A DNA stretch of 64,000 nt from an uncultured Cohaesibacter sp. GTDB lineage: Bacteria; Pseudomonadota; Alphaproteobacteria; Rhizobiales; Cohaesibacteraceae. Made by a program: the position numbers and the translations under genes. The notes beneath the pieces were generated by a model that worked only from the letters and a program-made list of their open reading frames with translations, was not told where the DNA came from and ran no database searches. Positions 28,243 to 37,143 of the stretch are shown in pieces. Positions within the stretch are counted from its first letter, which is position 1; each line of letters starts with the position of its first letter. The stretch covers positions 1,882,501 to 1,946,500 of the forward strand of contig NZ_OY781114.1 of NCBI RefSeq assembly GCF_963676485.1. The letters are read 5' to 3'.

Positions 28243-28893
28243 TTATGGCCTCCATTTGAGGAAATTGGAAATCAGGGAAAGGCCCAGCTTCTGGCTCTTT
28301 TCCGGGTGGAACTGGGTTCCGATGATATTGTCGCGTCCCACGCAGGCGGTAACCGTCTCGGCATAGTCTGCTGTGGCCAATATATGGCCGGGGTCGGCAG
28401 CCTTGAGGTGATAGGAATGCACGAAATAGGCATGCAAACCATCGGGACCAGTAGGAATGCCCGCCCAGACCGGGTGATCCCTGACCAGTTCCACGGTGTT
28501 CCAGCCCATATGTGGAATCTTGAGGCTCGGATCAGAAGGCTCCAGCGAGACCACATCGCCCGGAATCCAGCCCAACCCTTGAGTGATTTTATATTCTAGC
28601 CCCCGACTGGCCAAGAGCTGCAGCCCCACGCAAATGCCAAGAAAGGGTTTGCCATCCTTGATCACGGCCTCATTGAGTGCTTCAACCATGCCATCAACCG
28701 CATCAAGCCCGGCTCGACAGTCGGCATAGGCACCAACGCCAGGCAGCACGATATGACCCGCAGAGCACACATCTTCGGGCTGTGATGTCACCAGCACCTC
28801 AGCTTGAAAACCGCTCTCTCTGGCGGCTCGCTCAAATGCCTTGGCTGCCGAGCATAGATTGCCCGAGCCGTAGTCAATGATTGCAATGCGCAT
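28243..28893 (-). CDS. hisH: Imidazole glycerol phosphate synthase glutaminase subunit HisH
   Basis: Class I glutamine amidotransferase providing ammonia to HisF. The nucleophile Cys is in [12 protein letters not shown] near residue 87; the His-Glu pair is in [10 protein letters not shown] near the C-terminus; [12 protein letters not shown] is the oxyanion strand region. 216 residues. Its ATG overlaps the stop codon of the DUF2628 gene by one base. Confidence 0.98.
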   Translation of the reverse strand: MRIAIIDYGSGNLCSAAKAFERAARESGFQAEVLVTSQPEDVCSAGHIVLPGVGAYADCRAGLDAVDGMVEALNEAVIKDGKPFLGICVGLQLLASRGLEYKITQGLGWIPGDVVSLEPSDPSLKIPHMGWNTVELVRDHPVWAGIPTGPDGLHAYFVHSYHLKAADPGHILATADYAETVTACVGRDNIIGTQFHPEKSQKLGLSLISNFLKWRP

Positions 28894-29426
28894 TAGTTCG
28901 TCTCCTGAGAGGAATTGGGCGTCGGGAACAGACCAATAACCGGACCATTTGTTTTCTTGCCTGTTGGTTCGCTGGTTGCGAAACGCTTCAATCCTTTGTC
29001 ATTCACCGACAAAGATGTCGATGTCGTCTTCTCTGTGCTGCTGGCCATCTCTGCGGCGTGAACCCGAAATGCAACATAGCGCTGCTCGCAATGCTCCCTG
29101 TCTTCAGCATAAAGGGTCACAACTTCCTGATAACCCTTTCTTTCAAGCTGCCAGCCGATAAGATTGGGCGCCTCAACGCTGATCCAGACACTGATGATCA
29201 GGCTGATCAGCATCTCGGACCAAAGCGGCAGGGTGTCATAGAGTGACCAGAGGGGAAGCATAAACAGGCAGTAGCCAAGCAAAACCCACCATAAACGCTT
29301 GATCAGCATCCAGAGCGCTGGCAGGAAAAAGGCCAATGTTGAGTAATGGTTCTGCAGAATAACCGCGCTTTCCACTGTCTTTTCGAGCGAAAGTCCCGGT
29401 TTTTCATAGATCGTGTAGGAAGCCAT
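28893..29426 (-). CDS. DUF2628 membrane protein in the his operon
   Basis: A 177-residue protein of the DUF2628 family. Three hydrophobic segments are visible ([52 protein letters not shown]), then a soluble, Ser/Thr-rich tail with no recognised motif. It sits between hisB and hisH and is translationally coupled to hisH. Genes of this family occupy the same place in many Rhizobiales his operons, but no role in histidine synthesis is established. Confidence 0.82.
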   Translation of the reverse strand: MASYTIYEKPGLSLEKTVESAVILQNHYSTLAFFLPALWMLIKRLWWVLLGYCLFMLPLWSLYDTLPLWSEMLISLIISVWISVEAPNLIGWQLERKGYQEVVTLYAEDREHCEQRYVAFRVHAAEMASSTEKTTSTSLSVNDKGLKRFATSEPTGKKTNGPVIGLFPTPNSSQETN

Positions 29427-29495
29427 AGCTATGCCTATATGAGAGGGCCTATCTTGCAGGACAAGTCTGGAAAGATCACCTCAGACCCGTGGAAT

Positions 29496-30089
29496 TCATC
29501 CGTTTAAGGTTCCCTTGGTTGAAGGGACACGGTCTGCCTGACGTGGATCCACTTCCACGGCCATGCGCAACACCCGCGCAACCGCCTTGAAGCAGCTCTC
29601 CGCAATATGATGATTGTTGGTGCCGTAAAGATTGGCGATATGCAGCGTGATGCCAGCATTCTGGGCAAAAGCATGGAAGAATTCTTCAAACAGCTCAGTA
29701 TCGAAATCACCGACCTTGTCGCGGCTAAAGGTCACGTCCCAAACAAAGAAGGGCCGGCCGGACACATCAACAGCGGCCCGGGTCATCACTTCATCCATCG
29801 GCAGATGCACATCGGCATAGCGCGCAATGCCCTTCTTGTCTCCGAGCGCCTGCTTGAAGGCCTGCCCAAGAGCGATACCGATATCCTCTGCGGTGTGGTG
29901 GGCATCGATATGCAAATCGCCTTTGGCCTTGATTTCCATATCAATCAGGGAATGGCGCGACAATTGATCGATCATATGGTCCAGAAAGCCGACGCCTGTA
30001 TCTATGGAATAGGATCCTGTTCCATCCAGATTGATGGAAAGGGAGATGTCGGTTTCATTGGTTTTACGAGTGATCGATGCTGTGCGCAT
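29496..30089 (-). CDS. hisB: Imidazoleglycerol-phosphate dehydratase HisB
   Basis: Removes water from imidazole glycerol phosphate. The manganese-binding motifs [15 protein letters not shown] and [14 protein letters not shown], and the second pair [14 protein letters not shown], are all present. 197 residues: the stand-alone dehydratase without the phosphatase domain of enterobacterial HisB. First gene of the minus-strand hisB-DUF2628-hisH-hisA-hisF-hisE-coaA unit. Confidence 0.98.
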   Translation of the reverse strand: MRTASITRKTNETDISLSINLDGTGSYSIDTGVGFLDHMIDQLSRHSLIDMEIKAKGDLHIDAHHTAEDIGIALGQAFKQALGDKKGIARYADVHLPMDEVMTRAAVDVSGRPFFVWDVTFSRDKVGDFDTELFEEFFHAFAQNAGITLHIANLYGTNNHHIAESCFKAVARVLRMAVEVDPRQADRVPSTKGTLNG

Positions 30090-30427
30090 GAAGGTATTCC
30101 TTCGCTTGGTTCATTCCACCGTTATGAAAAACGCCATCGATATGTATCAGGGCGCAGTTGACAAATCCATAGCGCCTACCATCCAAAATGCAACTGTGAA
30201 GCGGCTATATTTGTGGTTTTAATCCCTTTGTTGACGGAATACCAATCAAAGCTGCCCTAAATGGGCCAAATGAAAGCAAAGGTCTTGCAATCGACTTTCA
30301 ATCAAAGCGAGATTGAAAATCACGGTGTGATGCTTACATCTGGTTAAACACATGCGGCTCAAGAAAGCTTGATCCGCCTACCCACATGGCCCGACACAAA
30401 CGGGCAAGATGATGGATTCATTCATTC
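30090..30427. other. Gene-free divergent region between hisB and hslV
   Basis: 338 bases that must hold the his operon promoter and the hslVU promoter. CTTGAT at 30368-30373 resembles a heat-shock -35 element, but no matching -10 lies at the proper distance. No attenuator-like His-rich leader peptide or riboswitch was recognised. Confidence 0.4.
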
Positions 30428-31000
30428 ATGACAGAACAGTCTTCTAACAATTCGGCTTTTCCTGGCTGGCGCGGAACCACCATCCTGACCGTTCGCAAGG
30501 GCGGCAAGGTCGTTGTCGCAGGCGACGGACAGGTGAGCCTTGGACAGACAGTGATCAAGGGCAATGCACGCAAGGTACGTCCTTTGGGCAAAGGAAACGT
30601 GATTTCAGGCTTTGCCGGAGCCACGGCAGATGCCTTCACGCTGTTTGAGCGCCTTGAAGGAAAGCTTGAACAATATCCCGACCAATTGACACGTGCCTGT
30701 GTGGATATGGCCAAGGATTGGCGTACAGATCGGTATCTGCGCCGTCTGGAAGCCATGATGATTGTGGCCGACAAGGATGTTTCCCTTGTCCTCACCGGCA
30801 CAGGCGATGTTCTTGAGCCGGAAAATGGCGTTACAGCCATCGGATCGGGTGGCAACTATGCCCTCGCAGCAGCCCGCGCCCTTATGGATACTGATATGGA
30901 TGCGGAGGCAATCGCCCGCAAGGCAATGGCCATCGCGGCTGAAATCTGCATCTACACCAATGACAATCTGACCGTCGAAATACTGGATGCCAATCAATAA
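30428..31000 (+). CDS. hslV: ATP-dependent protease subunit HslV (ClpQ)
   Basis: Proteasome-like peptidase that forms a double hexamer capped by HslU. The mature enzyme needs an N-terminal threonine; here the sequence begins with 16 residues ([16 protein letters not shown]) before [10 protein letters not shown], so a propeptide must be removed between Gly16 and Thr17. [15 protein letters not shown] and [17 protein letters not shown] are family signatures. 190 residues. Heat-shock protease; hslU follows. Confidence 0.96.
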   Translation: MTEQSSNNSAFPGWRGTTILTVRKGGKVVVAGDGQVSLGQTVIKGNARKVRPLGKGNVISGFAGATADAFTLFERLEGKLEQYPDQLTRACVDMAKDWRTDRYLRRLEAMMIVADKDVSLVLTGTGDVLEPENGVTAIGSGGNYALAAARALMDTDMDAEAIARKAMAIAAEICIYTNDNLTVEILDANQ

Positions 31001-31035
31001 GGCATATTTCTTGCCTACAGATCGGTGTGATTATC

Positions 31036-31069
31036 AGGGCTTTTGCCCTCAGAACATTTTCCGGTTCTG
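31036..31069 (+). repeat. Two adjacent hairpins between hslV and hslU
   Basis: AGGGC-TTTT-GCCCT at 31036-31049 and CAGAAC-N8-GTTCTG at 31050-31069 lie side by side in the 120-base intercistronic gap. No T run follows, so they are more likely RNA-processing or stability elements than a terminator. Confidence 0.5.
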
Positions 31070-31120
31070 GCAAGACCATCAGGGTCTGACATCAGTCAGA
31101 AGCCTTCAGGAGATACAAGT

Positions 31121-32428
31121 ATGACCAATTTTTCCCCTCGCGAAATTGTTTCCGAGCTGGATCGCTTCATCGTAGGGCAGAAAGACGCCAAGCGTGCCGT
31201 GGCGATTGCGCTTCGAAACCGCTGGCGGCGGCAACAATTGGATGACGACCTCAGAGAAGAGGTCTTGCCAAAAAATATCCTCATGATCGGGCCGACGGGT
31301 GTCGGCAAGACCGAGATTTCCCGTCGTCTGGCCAAGCTGGCCAATGCGCCTTTCATCAAGATCGAAGCCACCAAATTCACTGAGGTCGGCTATGTCGGCC
31401 GCGACGTGGACCAGATCGTGCGCGACCTTATTGAAAGCGGCATTGCGCTCACACGTGAAAAGAGGCGCCAGGATGTGAAGGCGAAGGCCCACGCCGCCGC
31501 TGAAGAGCGCGTGCTGGATGCTCTGGTTGGTCCAGGAGCCGGTCCTTCCACTCGCGACAGTTTCCGCAAGAAGCTGCGTGATGGGTTGCTCGATGAGAAA
31601 GAAATCGAGGTTGAGGTGAAGGACACCAGTTCACCTATGTCTTCATTCGAAATTCCCGGCATGCCGGGCGGGTCCATGGGTGTGATGAATCTGTCTGACA
31701 TGTTTGGCAAGGCTTTTGGCGGCCGCACAAAGCAGCGCAAGATCAATGTGAAAGACTCCTACGAGCTGTTGATCACCGAAGAATCCGATAAGCTTCTTGA
31801 TGAGGATAAAATTATTTCGGAAGCGGTTTCATTGGTAGAAAATAGCGGAATCGTGTTCCTTGACGAGATTGACAAGATCTGTGCACGGGAAGGCAAGGGC
31901 GGAGCCGATGTTTCCCGTGAAGGCGTTCAGCGGGACTTGCTTCCTCTGATCGAAGGTACGACCGTGACGACCAAATATGGCCCGGTGAAAACCGACCATA
32001 TCCTCTTCATTGCATCGGGTGCTTTCCATGTCTCCAAGCCGTCGGATTTGTTGCCTGAGCTTCAGGGCCGCTTGCCAATCCGGGTGGAGCTGAGAGCGCT
32101 AACAAGAGAAGACTTCAAAGCGATCCTCGTTGACACAGAAGCCAATTTGCCCAAGCAATATTCTGCTTTGATGGCCACCGAAGAGGTAACTCTCAGCTTT
32201 AGCGACGATGCGATCGACACCATCGCTGATATTGCCGTGGAGCTGAACAGCACCGTGGAAAATATCGGCGCTCGTCGTCTGCAGACTGTCATGGAAAAGA
32301 TTCTGGAAGATATCTCATTCGAGGCACCCGATCGGGGCGGCGATACGATTGAGATCACTGGCAGCTTTGTGCGCGACAATGTTGGCGAATTGGCCAAGAA
32401 CACGGATCTCAGCCGCTATATCCTGTAG
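31121..32428 (+). CDS. hslU: HslU (ClpY) ATPase subunit of the HslVU protease
   Basis: AAA+ unfoldase feeding substrates to HslV. Walker [10 protein letters not shown] near residue 60, Walker B FLDEIDKI near residue 250, the intermediate I domain between them, and the C-terminal tail LSRYIL, which inserts into HslV, are all visible. AGGAG eight bases before the ATG at 31121 gives 435 residues; the frame extends to 31043 but that start has no support. Confidence 0.97.
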   Translation: MTNFSPREIVSELDRFIVGQKDAKRAVAIALRNRWRRQQLDDDLREEVLPKNILMIGPTGVGKTEISRRLAKLANAPFIKIEATKFTEVGYVGRDVDQIVRDLIESGIALTREKRRQDVKAKAHAAAEERVLDALVGPGAGPSTRDSFRKKLRDGLLDEKEIEVEVKDTSSPMSSFEIPGMPGGSMGVMNLSDMFGKAFGGRTKQRKINVKDSYELLITEESDKLLDEDKIISEAVSLVENSGIVFLDEIDKICAREGKGGADVSREGVQRDLLPLIEGTTVTTKYGPVKTDHILFIASGAFHVSKPSDLLPELQGRLPIRVELRALTREDFKAILVDTEANLPKQYSALMATEEVTLSFSDDAIDTIADIAVELNSTVENIGARRLQTVMEKILEDISFEAPDRGGDTIEITGSFVRDNVGELAKNTDLSRYIL

Positions 32429-32461
32429 ATGGCTCAAGAGCGCCAAAGAGACACCATTTAG

Positions 32462-32496
32462 AAAAGGGCATTCCACCGGTTGGGATGCCCTTTTTT
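32462..32496 (+). terminator. Intrinsic terminator of hslVU
   Basis: AAAAGGGCATTCC and GGGATGCCCTTTT form a 13-pair stem with one wobble around a 7-base loop, then six T in all. Confidence 0.9.
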
Positions 32497-32527
32497 ATGT
32501 CTTCCAAGCCATAAGATTTTCTTCGGG

Positions 32528-32929
32528 TCAGGTTTGGTCCCTGAAATCAGGGGTACCCATGCCACGCCCGCGTGAAGATGCCGAGCGGACTTGCAGGATC
32601 AGGGCTTCAAGGCTTTCCTTTGAAATCTGATCAATGCGATCCGCCAGAAGATTGGCAAGCTCGGTAGCGCGCGGATCAAGACCGGCGGTGCGGATAGTTG
32701 GATTCGGATCCGAAATTTCAGCCAGACGCTGCAATTCTTCTGCTTCATCCCAAATTACATTGAAATAGGCAATGATGCGTTGGATGAGAAACCAGGTAGG
32801 CTTGCCCCTCTTGCCATGCTCAAGGGCCGATAGATAGGCGCTCGAAACATCCAACCGATCCGCCATTTGCTTGAGCGTAAGTTTGCGCTCTTTGCGCATG
32901 CGCCGCAATTTTGCACCGAAAGGAGTCAT
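32528..32929 (-). CDS. XRE-family helix-turn-helix regulator
   Basis: A 133-residue regulator. The Cro/CI-type helix-turn-helix fills residues 3-60 (FGAKLRRMRKERKLTLKQMADRLDVSSAYLSALEHGKRGKPTW), followed by a helical region with no ligand domain recognised and a Ser/Arg-rich end. It closes the minus-strand unit Tim44-mltA-smr and has a conserved place there in Rhizobiales. Target unknown. Confidence 0.87.
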   Translation of the reverse strand: MTPFGAKLRRMRKERKLTLKQMADRLDVSSAYLSALEHGKRGKPTWFLIQRIIAYFNVIWDEAEELQRLAEISDPNPTIRTAGLDPRATELANLLADRIDQISKESLEALILQVRSASSRGRGMGTPDFRDQT

Positions 32930-32978
32930 GGCTCAGATCCTTATATCTGACAGAATAAGAAAAACTTGGGCACGCTAT

Positions 32979-33602
32979 CTAGCGAATTTTGTTGCGCCGT
33001 CTCAATCTTATATGCAAAGCACCCGCCCCGCCAAGAGAGGGATGGGCCTCTTCAAAGCCAACAATGATGCTGCGAATATCCGGCTCGGACAACCATTTGG
33101 GCACGACGCGCCGCAACACGCCTTTTTCCGGACCAATGGCATAGGTTTCTCTCTCGCCCCGGCTGCCCTTGCCGGTGATGACAAGCACATGCTTTTGATT
33201 TTGCTGGTGGGCGCTCCGCAAAAAGCCGAACAGGGCAGTATGGGCTTCGCGCTGAGTCATGCCATGCAGGTCAAGCCTTGCATCGATAGCGAGATGGCCG
33301 CGTATGATGCGTTTCTTTTCTTTCCGGTCAATGCCGGCCAAGGGCATAATAGTCTTGGATTGGGGAGTAGCCTTACCGCGCATACCGGCATCTTTGAACG
33401 CATTCAGTTCAGCATCGCTCGCCCGGCGCTGCACCGGATGGGTGGCATCGGGCTGATCACCAGTGTCCATCTGGGTTTGTGTATCGATTGTTTCGATAAG
33501 CGCCTTCAACTCTGCGGATCGGCCTTCAAGCGGTTCTACCGTTTTGGCCACCTTCTGCCAGAGTTTGATGTCTTTGCGGCTGAGAGGAGGTTTACGAGCC
33601 AA
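32979..33602 (-). CDS. Smr-domain protein
   Basis: A 207-residue protein with a C-terminal Smr (small MutS-related) domain: the DLHGMTQREAHTAL motif near residue 115 and the VITGKGSRGERE glycine-rich loop near residue 150. Smr domains bind and nick DNA or RNA; recent work on relatives points to cleavage of mRNA at stalled ribosomes. The N-terminal half is charged and without a known domain. It starts 12 bases after the mltA stop. Confidence 0.88.
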   Translation of the reverse strand: MARKPPLSRKDIKLWQKVAKTVEPLEGRSAELKALIETIDTQTQMDTGDQPDATHPVQRRASDAELNAFKDAGMRGKATPQSKTIMPLAGIDRKEKKRIIRGHLAIDARLDLHGMTQREAHTALFGFLRSAHQQNQKHVLVITGKGSRGERETYAIGPEKGVLRRVVPKWLSEPDIRSIIVGFEEAHPSLGGAGALHIRLRRRNKIR

Positions 33603-33614
33603 TCTTTCCTCCTC

Positions 33615-34745
33615 TCATTCATCAACTGCCAACTGTAGCCGGTTTGGCATCAGGCAGATAAAGGTTGTTACTTGTTGAAGCTTTCCAGCGGTGGCGCCCG
33701 CTTCAGTCCCGGTTCCCACAAACAGATCACCGCGGGCAGCACCCTTGATCGCAGACCCTGTATCATGGGCAAATACCATTTGCTTGAAGGGTTTATCCTC
33801 TCCGCTCGCATCAGGCAAGGTGGTTTCCAGCCAAAATGGCAAACCGAATGTGTGCAAATGTCGATCAACCGCAATGCTGCGCATGGGTATAAGGGGCACT
33901 CTGGCTGCGGCACGAGGGCCGAAATCACCTGCTTCAGGGGCTTCATCTTCGACAGCTTTGAAATAGATATAGGAAGGATTTTCTCCAAGAAAGCGACAGC
34001 CATCCGCCCCGAGCGATTTGAGATGAGCGATCAATCCATCCATCGTGATGGTTTCAGCGCTTAAGACGCCTTGTTCGATCAATAGCTTGCCCAGAGATCG
34101 ATAGGGATGGCCGGATTTGCCATCAAAGACAATAGGCAAGCGGCGCCCTTGCCCAAGATCGATGGTCGCAGAGCCTTGAATATGGATGATATAGGCTTCA
34201 AAAGGATCTTTCAGCCATACCAGCTCCAGATGCTGGTCATCCAGCGCTCCAGCCATCACCTCAGCCCGGCTATAGTGGAATTGATAGCTATGGGCGCTTT
34301 TGCGTGCAAAGCTTGTCTCAGCAGTGAAACCGGCTTTGAGAGCCTCGGCCTCAGAGAGGGGCACCAGATCATCAGGTCTCTTATGCAGGGGAAAGCGGAA
34401 GCAACTATCCCGCTCAAGCCGTCCTTCGAATATCGGTTCGAAATAGCCAGTCAACAGCCCCTCATCAGCGACGGCTTCTGGATGAAAATATGTTTCAAAG
34501 AAGCAGCGGGCTTGTGTCTGGTCAAGTGCTTCACCAAGCAAGAGCGCCTGTTTGCCGATAGCCAGAAGATCTTCGGCCCGTGCGCTGCCGGGCCTTGTGG
34601 TTGGCGGGTTTTTCAACAAATAGCGGGCAGCATGACAAAAGGCGGCAAAAGCCGCCTTGTGATCATGGTCTCGCCATCCGGCAAGGTCTGAAAAGGACAT
34701 ATTTTCGGGCCCTGCCATTTCGCGTTTCTCCTTTGATCTTGCCAT
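33615..34745 (-). CDS. mltA: Membrane-bound lytic transglycosylase A (MltA)
   Basis: Cleaves murein between MurNAc and GlcNAc, leaving 1,6-anhydro ends. The MltA double-psi barrel (LLTGYFEPIFEGRL; IHIQGSATIDLGQG; YRSLGKLLIEQG) and the 3D domain with catalytic aspartate (MVFAHDTGSAIKGAARGDLFVGTG) are clear. 376 residues. No signal peptide or lipobox is visible at the N-terminus (MARSKEKREMAGPENM), although the enzyme must act in the periplasm; the 25-base gap to the Tim44 gene leaves no space for a longer start in this frame without overlap. Confidence 0.93.
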   Translation of the reverse strand: MARSKEKREMAGPENMSFSDLAGWRDHDHKAAFAAFCHAARYLLKNPPTTRPGSARAEDLLAIGKQALLLGEALDQTQARCFFETYFHPEAVADEGLLTGYFEPIFEGRLERDSCFRFPLHKRPDDLVPLSEAEALKAGFTAETSFARKSAHSYQFHYSRAEVMAGALDDQHLELVWLKDPFEAYIIHIQGSATIDLGQGRRLPIVFDGKSGHPYRSLGKLLIEQGVLSAETITMDGLIAHLKSLGADGCRFLGENPSYIYFKAVEDEAPEAGDFGPRAAARVPLIPMRSIAVDRHLHTFGLPFWLETTLPDASGEDKPFKQMVFAHDTGSAIKGAARGDLFVGTGTEAGATAGKLQQVTTFICLMPNRLQLAVDE

Positions 34746-34770
34746 GTCCCTTTGCCTGATAGGCGCAAGA

Positions 34771-35502
34771 TTACTGGGCCGATTCGGTACCGATCAGTTT
34801 CCAGTTCGGGTTGCGGCTGGTGACATCGCGGCTGAACGTCCAGATATCCGTGACATCTTCCACTGCGTTGGGATCCCCTTCAATCACATGGCCGATCTCA
34901 TCCTTGGTGCAGGAAGTGATGGAAGAAACAAACCGCACAGTGATCTGGGCTTCGCTGCCAGCCACTTCGGCTTCCACAATGGAAGACTTGTTGATCCCGA
35001 TAAAGGTGAAATCTACACGCAGCTTGTTGGCTTCGCGTTCATCCAATGCTTCAGAGAAACCGGAAAACACATCGGCTGCCAAAAGCTGCTTGAGGGTCTT
35101 GCGATCGCCCTGTGCATAAGCGGTGACAATCATCTCATAGGCAGCGCGGGCCCCTGCAAGGAAGGAATCCGGATCAAAATTGTGATCCATAGCTATCAGC
35201 TGGGAAAGTGCCGCATTAAGAGAAGACCCTTCGGGCGCAATCTTCTCGATTCGTTTGCTCTTCTCTTCAGACGACTCCTGCTCATTATCCATGCGCTCTG
35301 GCAAGGTTATGACATTGTCGCCGACATCATCAGCCTGCGGTGCCTTCTTTTCTTCGCCACTTTCATGATCTGAAAATGGATCAAAAGGATCGGCTTCGTT
35401 GCCTGTTCTCGTGCCTAAAACATCCTTTAATCGCCAAAACAAGACGACAGCGATAATGAGGAAAACGACTGATGTTAAATCGAAACCGAGGAATTGGGAC
35501 AT
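34771..35502 (-). CDS. Tim44/TimA-domain membrane-anchored protein
   Basis: About 243 residues. An N-terminal membrane helix (LTSVVFLIIAVVLFWRLKDVLGTRTG) is followed by an acidic linker with DPFDPF and a C-terminal Tim44-like domain (SFLAGARAAYEMIVTAYAQGDRKTLKQLL onwards). The bacterial homologue of the mitochondrial import factor Tim44, called TimA in Caulobacter, is of unclear function. AAGGCG before the ATG at 35502 favours this start over 35520. Divergent from fxsA. Confidence 0.87.
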   Translation of the reverse strand: MSQFLGFDLTSVVFLIIAVVLFWRLKDVLGTRTGNEADPFDPFSDHESGEEKKAPQADDVGDNVITLPERMDNEQESSEEKSKRIEKIAPEGSSLNAALSQLIAMDHNFDPDSFLAGARAAYEMIVTAYAQGDRKTLKQLLAADVFSGFSEALDEREANKLRVDFTFIGINKSSIVEAEVAGSEAQITVRFVSSITSCTKDEIGHVIEGDPNAVEDVTDIWTFSRDVTSRNPNWKLIGTESAQ

Positions 35503-35648
35503 ATAGCTCGCCTTGACCAAGTTGATTTTTGCAAAAAAGCACTGAAACTTTCACTTTTCTTTCTATATTTAGGGGAGGGCTCCTCGCAAATCCATAATGG
35601 ATAACGAAAGGAGCATAAAAAACACAGACTTTTGAGGAGAACGCTTAA

Positions 35649-36230
35649 GTGAAGCACAAATCGCTCTTTCCATTCATTCCCTTTCTGCTGCTGGCAGTGC
35701 CGATCTTGGAAATTGGCGTGTTCATCATTGTTGGTGGACAAATTGGCGTTCTCAACACTCTGCTTGGCGTTTTGCTGACTGCGGTGATTGGCACCATTCT
35801 ATTGCGGCATCAGGGCTTTGCTCTGGTCGGACAGGCCCAGCAACAGATGAATCAGGGCAAAATTCCCGGCAAGGAAATGGCCCACGGCGTCATGTTGCTG
35901 GCAGCTGGCCTGTTGTTGCTCACACCGGGCTTTGTAACTGACACTGTCGGTTTTCTGCTTCTGGTTCCCGGCATCCGTGACAGCATATTCCACTTTTTCA
36001 AATCACGCATCACAGTCGCTGGCATGCAGGGGCAATCATTCGGTGGCGACTCCACTTATTATCAGAGCTACAGCTACCAGAGTTATGAAGCGCCGAACAG
36101 GGAAAACAGCACGCACCCGGAAAATGACGACATCATTGATCTGGATGAAGACGAATTCGGGGAAGTAAAAGACCGCGACGCAATTGAAAATCAAAGGGAC
36201 GACAATTCTCCCTGGAATAAAAACCAGTGA
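35649..36230 (+). CDS. fxsA: FxsA family membrane protein
   Basis: 193 residues; named after the E. coli protein whose overproduction relieves F exclusion of phage T7. Hydrophobic segments FIPFLLLAVPILEIGVFIIVG, VLLTAVIGTILL and LLAAGLLLLTPGFVTDTVGFLLLVPG, with the conserved LLTPGFVTD motif, then an acidic cytoplasmic tail. The GTG start is supported by AGGAGA eight bases before it. It stands divergent from the Tim44 gene and upstream of secB. Confidence 0.9.
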   Translation: MKHKSLFPFIPFLLLAVPILEIGVFIIVGGQIGVLNTLLGVLLTAVIGTILLRHQGFALVGQAQQQMNQGKIPGKEMAHGVMLLAAGLLLLTPGFVTDTVGFLLLVPGIRDSIFHFFKSRITVAGMQGQSFGGDSTYYQSYSYQSYEAPNRENSTHPENDDIIDLDEDEFGEVKDRDAIENQRDDNSPWNKNQ

Positions 36231-36423
36231 AACAGGCTTCTGTGCCCCCGATTAGATGACGATCTCATGAAATTGCTTCACAAATTCGGGGCAAAGCTGG
36301 CAAATGGATTGGCTAATCTGGCCTTTACCTTGTTTCAACCGGTTCATCATGCTACAGCGGTTCTCAGACAAGAGGATTATCAATTCGGACCCTGCTGAAG
36401 CGCCTGAGTAAGCTATGAGAGGC

Positions 36424-36446
36424 GATCAGGTGATCAAAACCTGATC
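36424..36446. promoter_or_regulatory. Inverted repeat GATCAGGT-N7-ACCTGATC upstream of secB
   Basis: Perfect 8-base arms with a 7-base spacer, about 85 bases before the secB start. A second, smaller palindrome (ATTTGG-GAT-CCAAAT, 36485-36499) follows. They look like operators in the 300-base fxsA-secB gap; no known consensus matched. Confidence 0.45.
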
Positions 36447-36530
36447 TCGACAACAGAGTTATGGCGCCGGGTTGTCAGCGATCCATTTGGGATCCAAATT
36501 TGTTCAACCAATAAATTAGGAAACAGTTTT

Positions 36531-37028
36531 ATGAGCGACGCACAAGAAAATGGCGCAGCTGAAGGCGGTGAACTCAAACTGCCAGGCCTGAGAATTCTAG
36601 CCCAATATATCAAGGATCTGTCCTTCGAAAATCCAAACGCTCCAGATTCTCTGCGTCCTCGCGAGAAAGCTCCGGAGATCAACGTACAGATCAACGTCAA
36701 TGCAACGCCACTGTCGGAAACTGAATTCGAAGCCGAGCTGACATTGAACGCGACCGCTACCAGCGACGAAACGACCATGTTCAACGTCGAGCTGCTTTAT
36801 GCCGGTATCTTCTCCATTTCCAACGTTCCGCAGGATCAGCTGCATCCGTTCGTCATGATCGAATGCCCACGCATGCTGTTCCCGTTTGCGCGTCAAATCA
36901 TCTCCGATGCGACCATGCGCGGCGGTTTCCCTCCTCTGAACGTGGATCCGATCGATTTTGCTCAGCTTTACCGTCAGCGTATGATGGAAATGGCTGCCCA
37001 GCAGCAGCAGGATCAGCCTACCCAGTAA
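36531..37028 (+). CDS. secB: Protein-export chaperone SecB
   Basis: Tetrameric chaperone that keeps precursors unfolded and hands them to SecA. The 165-residue protein has the typical GLRILAQYIKDLSFENPNAP start, VQINVNATPLSETEFEAELTLNA, and the C-terminal region CPRMLFPFARQIISDATMRGGFPPLNVDPIDF. An acidic, Gln-rich tail ends it. Confidence 0.97.
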   Translation: MSDAQENGAAEGGELKLPGLRILAQYIKDLSFENPNAPDSLRPREKAPEINVQINVNATPLSETEFEAELTLNATATSDETTMFNVELLYAGIFSISNVPQDQLHPFVMIECPRMLFPFARQIISDATMRGGFPPLNVDPIDFAQLYRQRMMEMAAQQQQDQPTQ

Positions 37029-37051
37029 GCTGCCTTAAGCTGTTGAAATAC

Positions 37052-37084
37052 AAAAGCCGACCGGTTTGCCCGGTCGGCTTTTTT
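37052..37084. terminator. Bidirectional terminator between secB and dnaQ
   Basis: AAAAGCCGACCGG and CCGGTCGGCTTTT, a perfect 13-pair stem with a 5-base loop, followed by T; the A run on the left makes it functional for dnaQ transcripts as well. Confidence 0.93.
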
Positions 37085-37113
37085 GTTGTGGCATTTGCGG
37101 CTATTTCAAATTC

Positions 37114-37127
37114 GTTTCACGTGAATC
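37114..37127. other. parS-like ParB-binding site
   Basis: GTTTCACGTGAATC, one base away from the GTTTCACGTGAAAC consensus, in the short gap between the secB terminator and dnaQ. Confidence 0.75.
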
Positions 37128-37143
37128 CATGTTCCAGCAGGCC

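Noticed and set aside
30368-30373. CTTGAT as heat-shock -35 of hslVU
   Set aside because: No acceptable -10 element at 16-18 bases distance.
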